Shown: positions 43,250-55,311, numbered from the stretch's first letter. The stretch is 64,000 nt of DNA from Ligula intestinalis (GCA_036362985.1 JAYGXS010000001.1:22011645-22075644), one strand, 5' to 3'. A program made the numbers and translations. Notes: generated by a model not told the origin, from the letters alone.

Positions 43250-45205
43250 TTAAGTGACCGCAAATCAGCCCGACAGCCGGGGAGGACCTCATCCAGGACT
43301 GTCGGGGTCCAATGTTCCAAAAAATTTAGCAAAATCCTCACGCAGGACCTACGGAATGTTCTGCGTGGGGATCTTGCTCAGCTGTTTAGAGCGTTGGACC
43401 CGGGAAGTTGATGGAGGAAATCTGCATCATTTAGTCTATGTTGACATCAAGAAGGCATTCGATATTGTCATACATCAACGACTCCTACACAATCTCAGTC
43501 GTACAGATGTCAGAGGAAATCTCCTGAAGTGAATTCGAAGCTTCCTATTTGGCCGCTCTCAAACTGTTCACGTCGGTAACCAGCAGTCTCCGGGAGTTGC
43601 AGTCGAGAATGGTGCTCTCTAAGGCCCCGTTCTTGGCCCTGCACTGTTGATTGTGTACATCAGCGAGTGTGTCCGTGAACTGGATTTTGATGTCGCTATG
43701 TTTGCCGATGATAGTAAGCTTTGGAGCATCACTAGAAATGCAGCTAACGAATAGTGGTTGTAGGTTAATCTAAATCGACTTCAAATTTGGTGGGAGGACA
43801 GACTTTCGTTTAATGATTTCTCAGGATCCCATTGTGTACTGCCTGAATTGCATCTAACTAAAAGAAGTGGACTGCAGGTAGTATTGGAAGTGTGGATCAC
43901 GGCGTCTCTTAAGCCCTCATTGCACCGCGCAAATGTAGTCAGGTCTGCTATGTCAGTCCAGTAACTTGTCAGACGGGCTTTCTCTGTTTTTAAGAAGACT
44001 GCTTCGCTAAGGTCTTTGGAACATTTGTGCGGTCGAAACGGAAAGTTAATACCGAAGCCTGGAAACCCTGGACCGCGAAAGTCCTCAATATCCTCGAAAA
44101 GGTTCAAAGACGTGCAACAGAACTTTTTACTGGACAAGACCCATAAGGCTATAAAACACGTTTGTCTAAACTTAATCTATTTCCTTTGCAAAACAGGCAG
44201 CTAGGTGGTAACCTGATGCAAAAATTTCATATGATGCGCGGTCAGGACTTTTTCGAGTTAGCAACAACTACGAATTTGAGAAGTCATCCATTGAAACTAC
44301 GTGTGACTGTGACCAGGGCCCACACACAAAAGTTCTCCTTTTGCAGTAGTAGCCGAAATTTGGAATGCTGTGCCTCTGGATATTGTTATGCACGCTTCCG
44401 TTGATGACTTTGAGAGGAAACTAGATCGGTAAAGCAACGCCGACTCAAACGCTAGTCGACCAATGTGGTTATGCCACATACGAAACTAAGGTCGGATTCT
44501 CATAGCATTACTTTCTGTTTGGAGTGATATTTATGTATGAAATTGTTTGCCGCATAAAATGCATCATCTACGCATTCATCGTCGATCTCTCTTATGTCCA
44601 CTCGCAACGGACTGTTGACGATCGTGGCGGGTTCTTCTGTTTCCGTAACCTTGTCGGCAGACCTGGCAATCAGCAATGGCGCATCATGTTCGTATCTTTA
44701 CAATTTTTCGATGATCTCGTGACTTCTATGACCCCTTCTACCTTGCGACCATAGGTATATAATAGATGTCCACGATTGTCTTCCCTGCCTTGCCTCACAC
44801 ATTCTCATCAACAGGTGGCCCTATCCCGCCTATATTTAACTCTCATGAGCGATAGTATTTGCTCCTTATAATCCCTCAAATTGCATTCAAAGCTCTATGG
44901 TTTCCGAGAAAAGTACAAGGAGTTTTTCACTGTCTGCTTTATTTACTTTTGTACGACCTACTTACTCGCGTCATTTGGTATCGCAAAATTAGTCAAAGTA
45001 TCATACGCATTTACCTATACTGCTCGTAGTCTGTGAGTAGCCGTGTATGTTTAAGATTTACCACTAAATAACGACTGCTCACCCTTCGCCTGCAATCAGG
45101 CAAACGACCACTGCTTTAATTTTTCTACTGTATCGATGCATTTTCAGTCACTGTATCACCAATATGGAGCTCAAAGGTGTTTGTCTATCTTTGCTTTGAT
45201 AAAAC
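43250..45205 (+). mobile_element. CR1/jockey-like LINE, 5' truncated, copy 1
   Basis: The reverse transcriptase begins before LVYVDIKKAFDIVIHQRLLH (motif A), then IRSFLFGRSQTVHVGNQQSP, a QGPVLGPALL motif B region with one stop, and AMFADDSKLWSI (motif C). The C-terminus gives ILEKVQRRATELF, LSKLNLFPLQNRQLGG, LATTTNLRSHPLKLRVT and AVPLDIVMHASVDDFERKLD. A 3' UTR of about 750 bp follows, ending GGTGTTTGTCTATC near 45205. Several stops and frameshifts are present. The downstream unit at 45545 repeats its C-terminus and UTR. Confidence 0.8.
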
Positions 45206-45544
45206 CGAACTGAATGGGACTGACCGAACTGAAAAAGGACGGGTAAAACAAAATAAATCAAATAGCCGTATACAAGGCAAAGAGACGGGTCGGAAGTCAT
45301 AAACACCTCGGAAATACGCGGCCAATGTCCGAACCCTTCCAGCATGCCCGCGAGTCAATCGGCGAAAATCCCTACTGTCACCCGTGTTTCAAACCCCATG
45401 ACGACGACTATACCGACCGTGAGAACTTAAAGGCAAGTTTCGATCGGACGCGTGAGTAACTATCCTAGCAAGTCGTACACAGACATATATAGTATATAGA
45501 CATACCAATGCATGCATACGCACGACCACAGGTCTCCCGATTGG
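45206..45544. other. Unassigned spacer between LINE copies
   Basis: About 340 bp between the two LINE copies. No recognised content. Confidence 0.3.
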
Positions 45545-46572
45545 CAGGCTACTCCGCCGAACAAAACAGGCAGCTACGAGGGGACCTGATCCAGGCATTC
45601 TGCATGCTGCGTGGTCAGGATTTTTGCCTCAAAAAAAAAAGACTTTTGAGCAGGACACCACCTCTAGGCTGCGAGGACACCCTCTCAAATTGCGTGTGAC
45701 TGGGGCAAAACTTGACAAAATAAAATTATTTTTCTCTAAGAGAGTCATTCAGACATGGAATGCCCTTCCTGTGGACATTGTCATGTCCCGATTCGTGGAC
45801 ACCTTTAAGACAAAGCTTGGACAGGACCGCCTTACGTGCCATCATGGCAACTGAAATCTCAGAAATCACACACTGAACGGTCATTTAAAGTGCTTTAAAT
45901 ATATACTAATAGTACTTTTAAGTAGTATTAATATTGTTCAATTAAAACGTATTTTAAACCGTACTTATACTTGTCCGACTCCTCGTCTCACTATGTGAAC
46001 TGTGCTGCTCGTATCTGCCGCACCTATGGTCCTAGGCTATGCGGCCCTGTCACGCTCTTTCTCGTATTGACCTAAGAACCAACTGCTGACGACGTGGCGT
46101 GTTTCTCTGCTCTTGTCACAGCAAGGGCCTATCATGGTCGCATCTCCGGTTCTTGGGGACGTTCTCGTGACTCTTTGGTCTCCTCCTCGTGTGGCCCTTT
46201 GGATGTAGATATTACTCGTCATGGACCCCATGGCTGCCACCAACATTCACATCAGCTTGTTGGTCCTATATTTCACATACTTTCTCCCACGGGCGCCAGT
46301 TTTTCTCCCAAAAACCACAAATGAAATTCCCATTTTGAATTATGAGCCACGCCTTAGGAGTTTTTTCACTGTCTGCTCTTCTTGTTCAGTTACACTGCTG
46401 GTTCGTGTTAGCTGACATCACCACAGATGAGTGTATTACTTGAAACAAGCGAGTAGTCGCCTACAGTTGTGTCAACGACTTCTTTTAAATGTACGGCTTT
46501 TTCGATGCAGTTCTTAAATACTATGTACCAATAGGCAGTTTAAAGGCGTTTGCCTATATTCCTTTAATAATA
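45545..46572 (+). mobile_element. CR1/jockey-like LINE, 3' copy 2
   Basis: Starts in the C-terminus (NRQLRGDLIQAFCMLRGQDF), shifts frame at a run of A, continues TTSRLRGHPLKLRVTGAKLD and VIQTWNALPVDIVMSRFVDT, then a 3' UTR ending GGCGTTTGCCTATATTCC and TTTAATAATAAT. It parallels copy 1 in order and orientation and ends exactly where the PLE begins. It is 5' truncated. Confidence 0.8.
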
Positions 46573-46574
46573 AT

Positions 46575-48260
46575 CTAATGGATTCCAAAACAGCTCCGTC
46601 GCTAAAACCCAGGGGTTTATATATCCCACGACTATATGGTTTACCAAAAACAATTCTATCCATGTCAAACTCACCATTTCATAGACTAGCACAATGGCTT
46701 GTGAAAGAATTAGAACCAATTCGCAAAAGTTTTTCTTACACATTAAAAGATAGTTTCCATTTTGTCGAAGAAATAAGACACCAAAATATTTCCGACAAAC
46801 ACATGATATCCTTGGATGATGAGTCATTATTTACCAACGTTCCCTTGGAAGGAACTATAGATATCATTTGCACTTATTCCTCTGATACCCGTCTGGCCCC
46901 TGAAATATCACGGAACTTACTACAATTATGCACAAAGAATGTCCAATTCCTATTCAATGGACAATTATACCGACAAATTGACGGAGTCGCGATGGGAAGC
47001 CCACTAGGACCTACCTTTGCTGACATATTTATGGGCCATTTAGAAGACAAAGTGTCTGCCAAATTGAACAATGACACACTATACAGACGATATGTAGATG
47101 ATATATTTGCGATTGTGGACAATCCTAGGGAAGCCGAAGGATTATTGTCTACAATGAACAGTCTGCATCCTAAGATAAAATTTACCATGGAACAGGAACA
47201 AGATAACCATCTTTCCTTTCTCGACGTTAACTTATCCAGACAGAAAGATGGTTCCATTTCACGGACGGTCTTCCATAAAAACACCTGGAAAGGACAGTAT
47301 TTACGTTATCTGAGTTTTGTTCCCATTCAATGGAAAGGTAACTTGGTATATACTCTTTTCCAGAGGACCAGAATGATCTATTCTACGGATACATTGGATG
47401 ATGAATAAACCAACCTTAAACGCACCCTTATGAATCGAGGATATCCAAGTCAATTTATAGACAAATACAATAAACCTCTAAGACCTAAATTGACTCAACA
47501 ATTAGCACCAAAAAAGCCCGTCTTCATTTCCTTACCGTTTAAGGGCGACAACATACTAAACACCATCAAAAGACGCCTTCGTAATGCCATTGAAAGGACG
47601 TACTATGCTGCTGATCTGATAATTTGCAATCTGACAAAGCCTTTACCAGGTCCTCATGCAAAGGATGCCATGCCATTGCACGCCACTTCAAACTGCATTT
47701 ATGAATTGACATAGGGCGAACGCAGAGGCAATTGGCCACCAGAGCTAAGGAACATTTACCTAGCTGGCTAATGAAACAAGAAAACAGAATTCCCCGGTCA
47801 TCAATTACTGAACATCTGTTAGACTCGGGTCATTCTGCTGACCCCAAAACGTCCTTCCGAGTACTTGTTGGAGCACGAACAACTCGCACTTTACGCTACC
47901 TAGAGGCAGCCTACATACGGCGGGTCAAACCCGACCTATGTAAACAGCTGGAGCAATGTAGTGAACCTAACTTTGCCTTGGTAACATTGGCTCCCTGTTT
48001 ATACATTTTTCCTCTTAACTTGTTATCACAGGTATTTTTCCCTGTTATTTTTGCTGACCATAGCGTTTGAACTTCTCATGTTATTGATTAGCCACTTGGC
48101 CACTCCTTATGACCTTGTTTTTATATCGATTTTTCTGTATGAATTCATTGTGTATGTTCCCTTTTGTGATTCACGTTAAGTACTGAGAGGCGGCAACTGA
48201 CGAGCTCTCTCGAAATGATATGGATCCAATAAATCATTTTGCTGCTATTGCCATATTTAA
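46575..48260 (+). mobile_element. Penelope-like element (RT plus GIY-YIG), 5' truncated
   Basis: One frame from 46578 gives the PLE reverse transcriptase: LKPRGLYIPRLYGLPK, LDDESLFTNVPLEGTI (motif A), QIDGVAMGSPLGPTFADIFM (motif B), YRRYVDDIFAIV (motif C, YVDD intact), LSFLDVNLSR. A single in-frame stop (47406-47408) interrupts it; the same frame continues NRGYPSQFIDKYNKPL and LRNAIERTYYAADLI to 47714. Near 47711 a deletion removes the Cys/YIG start of the nuclease and shifts frame; IGRTQRQLATRAKEHLPSWL, ITEHLLDSGH and LRYLEAAYIRRVKPDL follow. The 3' end folds as a hammerhead (separate entry). The N-terminus before the RT is missing. It is the youngest-looking PLE here. Confidence 0.9.
48189..48246 (+). 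ncRNA. Hammerhead ribozyme candidate at PLE 3' end
   Basis: 5' to 3': helix I strand GGCGGCAA, core CTGACGA (position 7 of the core is free to vary), helix II region GCTCTCTC, core GAAA, helix III TGAT...ATCA closed by the A-T pair, cleavage site TT, then TTGCTGCT, which pairs with all eight bases of GGCGGCAA (two G-U). Helix I, helix III and both cores are intact. Helix II can form only one pair, so this copy probably lost an internal segment and is weak or inactive. Hammerheads in PLE pseudo-LTRs are established knowledge; this instance is inferred from the fold. Confidence 0.6.
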
Positions 48261-49191
48261 ATTTGACTTGACTTTAGGTTTCATTCAACAAGAACCAATT
48301 TATCCTTGCTTTTAAGTTTGGAGACCACGTTACGCCACAAATTGCAATATTCCCTAACGGCTGTAAGCCGGCTATCAGCCTGGAGTGGTAGCAGCCAAGC
48401 CTACGACTGCAATGTGCGCCCTGGCGTTCAGAACTCGAGGTTGAGAATTACTTCACGCAAGTGACACATGAGTGGAGTGCTTCTCAGTAAAATAGTACTT
48501 GTGATGAACAAGCTTACGCGTTTGTCAGGCTCAGGAGAACTCGAAAGATCGTGGAATGCCCTGGAGAAGAAAAATGTTGACCGTACCAAAACCAAGGAGG
48601 ACAGTGTGTAAAGCAAAACGGTTCAAATGACAGTGTTGAGACCAAAAGCAAAGGCCTCTTGCGCCCAGCCTCGCATATGTACCAGTCGCCACCGCTTTCC
48701 ACATTCTGTCTTCTGATAGCAAGACATGAGCAATAAAACCGGATACTAGCATCAATGCAGCGACTGACAAAGCAGAAGAGCTCATCAGTGCTTGACACCC
48801 ACTAAGTATTCAGTAGCACAACACGATTCAGTCTTAACAGTAATGAAAGGGTCTCTTGGGCCTTAAATATAATATTTATTTATTTATGGTGTGGATTTTA
48901 GACCTTCTGACTGTTACGAGTTAGCCTAACCGACTGCCAATATAACCTTGCAGACTGTCCTGATGAAACGCTCCTGTAGCCGACGGCCAACAATGGTTCA
49001 TTGTTCAATACTCGATACCCCTCGAGTAGTCCAACACGCCAGGCATGCAACACTTGAACTCTCTTCATAATCACTTATAAGCAACTGTCACATCTCACAT
49101 AAGGAGTTCAATCGTACCTACTAACACCTTCAACCGTGACTGGACGCAGTCCACATCAACCCAGGCTTCGCCCGCGGCCACACGAAACAAG
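48261..49191. other. Unassigned stretch
   Basis: No gene called. An 84-aa minus-strand frame (48531-48785) begins with a hydrophobic segment but has no recognisable family. A short relative of repeat family D (GACTGGACGCAGTCCACATC) is at about 49138. Confidence 0.25.
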
Positions 49192-49355
49192 GACTCTAAG
49201 CCCCAACCCATAAAACTTACCCTAAGCTTAACGCTAACCTTCGCCTTTATTCTAAACCTAACGTGCCTTAAATTTGGTACAAAGCTACGTGTATTTTGAG
49301 CGGTCCCCGCTCTCGTGTCCTACTTAGGCGGCCGTACAAGTCATCCTTGCTCGCC
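49192..49355 (+). repeat. Telomere-like repeat family C, 3' partial copy
   Basis: CTAAGCCCCAACCCATAAAA, TTACCCTAAGCTTAACGC, then GTACAAAGCTACGTGTATTT, GAGCGGTCCCCGCTCTCG and GTACAAGTCATCCTTGC, matching the right half of 12314-12605 and 23035-23195. Confidence 0.6.
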
Positions 49356-49896
49356 TTATTAGCAGCAGAGGTTTCCAGTACCCGTGCTGTCATGATGACT
49401 TATTTGCTAACCCGAAAACATAAGACGATGGCAATCTCAAACGTGGTCCTCCACACTTTCGCTAGATGGTGCACCTTACGAGTGGTGTTGCGGGCGCGCT
49501 AGACTAACAGGGGGTTCACGACTGTGTTGTGCCCGCATGGACACATACCTACTGTCGTACATGTGTATGGTGACAGGCCTCAGGTCTGGGCCTTGATACC
49601 GCATCAGCCAAGACGCCTAATCCCACCATCAAGCTCAGTGACAGGCTCGGGATGACTCAGACACACAGACTCAACAGCCCTAGCCATGGGGAATAAGCAG
49701 GCAGTCGACGCAGAAGGACTTCCAGAAAACGACCTCTAATACTGGTTCAAGCTCTCACTTAGGTAAATAAAAATACGTCTGTAAGAAATACAAACATTAC
49801 AAACATCTCCTGATTAAATACACCTAGAGCAATACTATGTACATATTAAACTGTACAATTGGTGCGCGTCGGGGAGAGGTCGCAAGAGAGAGGAAA

Positions 49897-51190
49897 TTAT
49901 TGACGTAAGAAATTTTCTTCCATGCCAACGCGCTGGCGGGAATTCGCCTTTCGATGGACTCCCTCCTCCACAGACGAGGAGGCCACATGGGCCAAGGTTA
50001 GACCTTTGAGGAAGGAGGCCCCGTGGGTGCTTCTACTGGCGATCTCCAAGGCTTCCTCTTTTTTGGTCTCGGTCTGGTGTCGCTGGTAGCGTTCAACACG
50101 TTCTCGCTCCCTTTCCTTCGCATCTGCAGCCATCTGAGCACGCAGGGCTGCCATCTCTTCTCGGCTCCGACGCGGTGGTGGCACTGTCTTTGACGGCGGC
50201 GGCGAGATACGTCGTTTCGCAGCCGGTGGTGGCGATGACCGTCGTTCCCCAGGCGGTGGCGGCGAGAGCCATCGTTTCCCAGCCGTCGGTGGCGGCGATC
50301 TGTGTGTGGGAGAGGGGGATGCGCGTCCAATTATGGGGGCGGGAGAGCCGGACCGCGATGCCTTCTTGCCTTCCTCTGTCCACACAGGAGATTTTGACCG
50401 CTTATGGGAATGCTTTTCTCGATCGTGGTGCTTGTGGTGTTTGTGCTTCTTCTTCGTTGCGTGCTCATTGCTTTTCTTCTTTTTCTTCTTTGAAGATTTT
50501 TCTTCTTTCTCCTTCTCCATATGCCGCTGTAGCGAGTCCACGCCACCACCCACGTTAGCTCCGGGCTCTTGCTGCTGTAGCAGACTGATAAACTTGTCCA
50601 GGATGGCGTCGTCTTCTGAATCACTGGAAGATGAAAGACTGTTGTCTTTACTCTCATGGTGAGAGCGGCGGTGGTGGTGGTGGTGGTGCTTCGACTTGTC
50701 TCCCTTCCGCTTTTGTAGCTGATCCCTTTTTATCTGCTGACGTTTTTGCTTTTCGATCTGTACAAAGTTTAAGTTAGCGGTAAAAGGAGGAGACAAACCA
50801 GACGCTGGAGCTTCTTTATTTTCGCTGTGTTTTGTAGGAGGGCATTACGTTTATCAATTTCATGTTGCCTGTGGTAAGAATTAAATGAGGTAGAGTGTAA
50901 CATACCGCATGAGATTGAGCGGGTCCTCGCGATATTTGGCCTGCATATCAAGCCTAGCCAGACGTTGAGCCGGAGTCTCTTCGGCGTCATCTAGGACAGA
51001 GGTAGTAAAAAAACTCAGTTCAGCAGAACTTAATACCTCGGCTGATTTCTGCTAGTTCTTCGAGACTCTTTACGGGCTTTCCAAGGAGGAAATCTTCTGC
51101 GTTCTTCTTGGGCTGCTCGTACATCCATGATGTTGAATTGTCCCCCTGGCCGTGAATGACTTCTCCAATCTTTCTGCGCTCTTCTGCTGG
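49897..51190 (-). CDS. CWC25: Pre-mRNA splicing factor CWC25 homologue, 3' four exons
   Basis: Exons (minus): 51037-51190, 50906-50990, 50799-50868, 49897-50757 (with stop); introns 46, 37 and 41 bp, all GT-AG and in phase, giving 389 residues. Order: GEVIHGQGDNSTSWMYEQPK and EDFLLGKPV (CWC25 has LDWMYQGP...EYLLGRP), RLARLDMQAKYREDPLNLMR (family: ...REDPLFIIRK), a basic KIKKLQRL/IEKQKRQQIKRDQL segment, poly-His, a Ser/Lys/His-rich region, a Pro-rich RS-like region (SPPP repeats), and the conserved C-terminus SREEMAALRAQMAADAKERE ... ASFLKGLTLA ... VGMEENFLRQ, equivalent to the family's ALEKNFMKR end. CWC25 acts in the nucleus at the first step of splicing. Its N-terminal exon (GGGDLNLKKSWHP-type) was not found and may lie beyond the Helitron. 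Confidence 0.9.
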
Positions 51191-52489
51191 CTTGAATGAA
51201 TAAAAAATTACGTTAACTAACTGCCATCAATCTAAAATACCACTGCGATTGGCTAATATTTAAACTTAACTGTTTTCACAAATTTTTCGAAACTGCAGTC
51301 AACTGAGTGATACTTTTGCCCGGCTAACGGATAAGGGCTGATCTGCAACACCGACGCCAAATAAGCTTTGTAACAAGAACCGCGAACTCAGTGTCCGTGA
51401 ACTGCAGTTAGACAAGATTTTAGGGTTTTGAATATCAGTGCGTCAAAGCAAGCAGTGGGACCACATAACGCAAATGAGGATGCTATAGACAGTTAAACAC
51501 GCAGTAAGAAAAATAACAACTAAAGTTGCTTGAAACTTATTGGGTCACGAAATTCATGCGATAACTAACAGAGTAAATCCAAGCAAACGAGTCATTTTGT
51601 GTTGAAGAGACGTTAAGTCTAAGGTCACCGTGGGCTGAAGAACTTTATTTGCTGAACGAACCATCCAAGACGACGCTTGCGTTGTTTCGAAGCGTGATCA
51701 AGCCAAATTGTGCAAAAATGACGCAAATGTTCCCTGAAAAACTAACCAAATTATCGCTTCTGATAGATGAAATGCAGAACGTAGAGAAGGCGAACTCGGC
51801 CTATGCAAGCATATATATCTCGCTGTGCACTGAGCTGGCCAACTTCCCGCACAAGAAAAGCTGTTTGTGAGGATGGAAAAGTTGTTAGTCGTCACCTGTC
51901 CACCCAGTAAACGCAGAACCCTTAAAACTGTCAAACTTAACGAAAACTGGTGTGTGACTTTATGCTGAAAACAGGAAATAAATTTGTCGTACAAAAACCG
52001 TAGGCAGTAACATAACAGATAGTATGCATACACTACAAAAATCCTAGGTTCAAAAAAGTATGTAATAGAAGACAAGGTAGGATCGATTTGCAGAATATTG
52101 ATAGAGATGCCTCAAAAGTAGCGTAGACTTCAAATTCAGTAATAAAGATAGAAGATATCAGTGCATTTTAACCGACTTCTGATTGCATTAGAAAATGTAG
52201 AAACTTTGCATCGGTAACTACTACTCGAAGTTCAAAGTGTAGGGACCGTGGTAAAATTCGCATTACATTTACTAAGTAGCATTGCTCTTCATACGTCATC
52301 TAAGGTCATGCCTTACTTTTGAAAGATCCTGTTGTCGAGGAAACAGGCTACCTAGTAAATTATAACTTCAAACTTTGCGCTTGAAACAGTTAAGGCACAA
52401 AAAAATCCTTATGTGAAATGGACTACTGCGTACTTTAAAAGCTACGTGGTTATGCTTCAATTATAAGACCTTTCCCTGGTCAGGCAATG
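51191..52489. other. Probable CWC25 intron; unassigned
   Basis: Upstream of the first recognised CWC25 exon on the minus strand. A plus-strand 74-aa frame (51649-51870; contains KLSLLIDEMQNVEKANSAY) is protein-like but unrecognised and has no splice or promoter support. Confidence 0.35.
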
Positions 52490-53325
52490 TAGCAAACTTT
52501 GGTGGTCTACAGTCAGTAGTGTCGCGGTTAAATGAGATCGCTATGTCGGTAGGCATGTCCATAAATTCCGGAAAGACGAAGATGTTCTCGAGCTGCATCC
52601 CTGACCAGGAAAAGGCACCCCTGGGGATTAATGGCCATCAACTTGAAGAAGTAGACAGCTTTAAATACCTCGGGGCGAGGCTGCTACCGAATGGGCAGAG
52701 CAAGGACATTTTCTCCCGTATGGATGCTGCTCGCTGGGTTTTCTCAATCCTTCTAAAGCGCCTATGGATCCGACGTCACATCTCCATCGTTACGAAGATA
52801 AGTGTATACCGTGCATCCATCCGGTCAGTTCTCCTCTATGGATGTGAATGCTGGGCTGTGCGCGCTGAAGATGAGCGAAGACTAGAGATCTTTGACCACC
52901 AGTGCCTGAGGACGATCCTGCGAGTTAAGTATAGCGACCTCATCTCAAATGAGACAGTCCGCAGCCGCTGCGATCGTATCACGAGGATATCTCAGGCCAT
53001 TCAAGAAAGGCAACTGAGGTGGTTTGGACACGTTCTCCGTCGTCCGCCCCACGAGCTTACCTATGCTGCCCTCGACCCGGCACCGCAGCCCACCTGGAAA
53101 CGTCGAAGAGGAGGGCAACTGAAGACTTGGCTAAACACCGTCCGTCAAGACATGGAAGCAACTCTTGGACCTTCTATCTTCGGCCTCCGTCGCTGGAGAA
53201 TGGCCTGGGTAAAGCTTTCGAGATCCGCTGCAGCCAATCGCCACGCATGGAGAGGTACCGTTGGTGACATCATTGAGGCCGGCTAGATCAGGCATTATCA
53301 CAGCCGTAACAAGTACAAGTAAAAG
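52490..53325 (+). mobile_element. RTE-like LINE, 5' truncated 3' third
   Basis: The frame from 52519 (continuing similarity from about 52500) starts inside the reverse transcriptase after the YADD motif: LQSVVSRLNEIAMSVGMSIN, KTKMFSSCIPDQEKAPLGIN, VDSFKYLGARLLPNGQSKDI, VLLYGCECWAVRAEDERRLE, RQLRWFGHVLRRPPHELTYA and RRRGGQLKTWLNTVRQDMEA, ending IIEAG. The 3' end has ATCACAGCCGTAACAAGTAC and AAGTAAAAGTAA. The frame is uninterrupted over 255 codons, so the insertion is fairly recent. Same family as 28470-29900; a decayed third fragment is at 59530-59840. It sits immediately before the Helitron coding region. Confidence 0.85.
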
Positions 53326-55311
53326 TAACAGGTCCCAAGAAACGGAAGTCCGAACCCTGCGGAGAAGAGAGCTAGGTAGGATAAGAGATTCGCAACGTCG
53401 GCAAAAAGAATTACCCAGACGTAGAAGTACACTTCTGGCTATGCAAGCATCACAAAGAGCGGATGTACGCTCAACCGATGCTGGAAACTCAAGTTCGCAA
53501 CCAATTCACATTCGGTTTGGCGACTCTGGCCCGTTGGTTGCTTCCATAAACGCTCAACTATGGAACAAAGCCTCACTCAATTATAACCCAAGTCTTGGTT
53601 ATGCCGGAGATTCAAATTTTTCCATTGGGAAGATGGTGGAAGTTTGTGGACATTGTCAGGCGAAAAAAAATGGATTGGTGAGACAATCGGAATGGGTTAT
53701 TCCAACGGCAAAGTTCTACTGAATAACTTTCCCCCGCCACCAGAAATACTCCAAACACTACTTGCTGGTAATACCGACGACTCGAAAAATTTTCTTTCGA
53801 GCATAATTAAATACAACGGGCGTTTCAAAGGACCTCCTTTGGTGCCAACATTGTTCATGAGGTTGGCTTATGCCTACCTTTAAGTTGGAAGGCCCAGTTT
53901 TCCACCAAATTGGATCGCTACTTCCTCCTCCTGATGGCAAGCCGACATTTCTACAAATATACTTCGTAGAAGACATCAAGCTGCAGGCTCAAAGCCGATC
54001 CCGAGTGTACCCAAGCTTGAAGCGTCACATAATACTGTCCCTTCAAAACATGCTACACTAGCGTAAAAGCTACGTTAACAGTTTCAAGTCCGCCCTGGAG
54101 ATGCACGCTTCCTTTGACTTTACTATTGCCATAGATGCCAATAAACATCCTCATGGAGAAGACCAACGAAAATGTAATGCTCCCACATTCAACAAGGTGG
54201 CCGTCATCATGTCAGAAACACCGCACGGCAACAGGGATATTGTCTTGAGACAGAGAGACGATAGGCTGCAAAGGATATATGGGACACACCGTTCATACGA
54301 GGCCTTACAGTACTCTCTCATGCATGTTAATGGTGAAGACGGTTGCCACTTAGGTATACCTCAAATTGGCACCCGTAAAACAGTTAGTTTTAAAGCCTTC
54401 TACTCTTACCACTTTATGATTCGAGAACGAACTTTCAACCGGCTTTGTCGATTCAAAACATTGTTCCTTCAATTTGTTGTTGATATGTTTGCCAAAATGG
54501 AAACAGAGCGTCTTTGCTATTTCCGCACACACCAGAAAGAACTTCGCGTGGACAACTTCATCAACCTTGGAGACAATATCCTTTCTGATGGTGGTAGTGA
54601 TGCAGGTCGCGGTCAACCTTTCATCTTGCCGTCAAGCCAAATTGGGTCTCCTCGCTATATGCATGAGAAAACTCAAGATACGTTGGTTTATGTTAGGCAT
54701 TTTGGTCGCCCGGATCTATTCATTACGTTAACCTGCAACCCATCGTGGCCTGAAATTACTGATGAGTTGTTCCCCGGTCAAAAGCCACAGGACCGCCATG
54801 ATTTGTCCGCGATAGTATTTCAGCTTAAGTTGAAAACCATGGTGAGACTCATCACAAAATTCAAAATTTTCGGTGATGCTCAGTGTCACATGTACACTGG
54901 AGAATGGCAAAAGAGAGGATTACCCCACGCATACATATTGGTCTGGCTTAAGGAAAGATTGCACTCTTCCGATGTCGACAAATTGATATGCGCAGAGTTT
55001 CCGGAGCGATCCGTTGACCCTGTCCTGTTTGAAACGATCAAAACTCAAATGGTGCATGGCCCATGCAGTCAGATAAATCCCAACAGCCTTTGCATGAAGG
55101 ATGGGAAATGTACCAAGAGATATCCCAAGCGTTTCTTAGATGCAACTCAGACCGATGGGGATTGTAACCCTCTTTATAGAAGGCGACAACCTGAGAGTAG
55201 CGGATTCGAAGCAGTTATCAATGAAGGGCGAAACGGCGGTGTAGTAATTGATAACCGTTGGATTGTGCCGTATTGTCCCTTACTGTCAAAAGTATTCAAC
55301 GCCCGATACTT
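53326..55311 (+). mobile_element. Helitron Rep region, left part
   Basis: N-terminal basic segment RELGRIRDSQRRQKELPRRR, then NKASLNYNPSLGYAGDSNFS, VCGHCQAKK (zinc-finger-like), a frameshift, LLNNFPPPPEILQTLLAGNT, a second frameshift, MPTFKLEGPVFHQIGSLLPP and PDGKPTFLQIYFVEDIKLQA, a stop at 54059, then the Helitron-like N domain: VRHFGRPDLFITLTCNPSWP, EWQKRGLPHAYILVWLKERL, KRYPKRF and VIDNRWIVPYCPLLSKVFNA. The HUH nuclease motif should read GLPHAHIL; here the second His is Tyr (54932-54934), which should abolish metal binding. Two frameshifts, one stop and an inserted LINE mark it as inactive. Confidence 0.88.

Noticed and set aside
48531..48785. 84-aa minus-strand frame with an N-terminal hydrophobic segment, considered as a claudin-like protein
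   Set aside because: The claudin W-GLW-C-C pattern is not met, and the overlapping 94-aa frame is equally open.
49998..50662. Several other long frames over the CWC25 last exon on both strands
   Set aside because: They are shadows of the low-complexity, Ser/Lys/Pro-rich coding frame, which alone matches the family and splices correctly.
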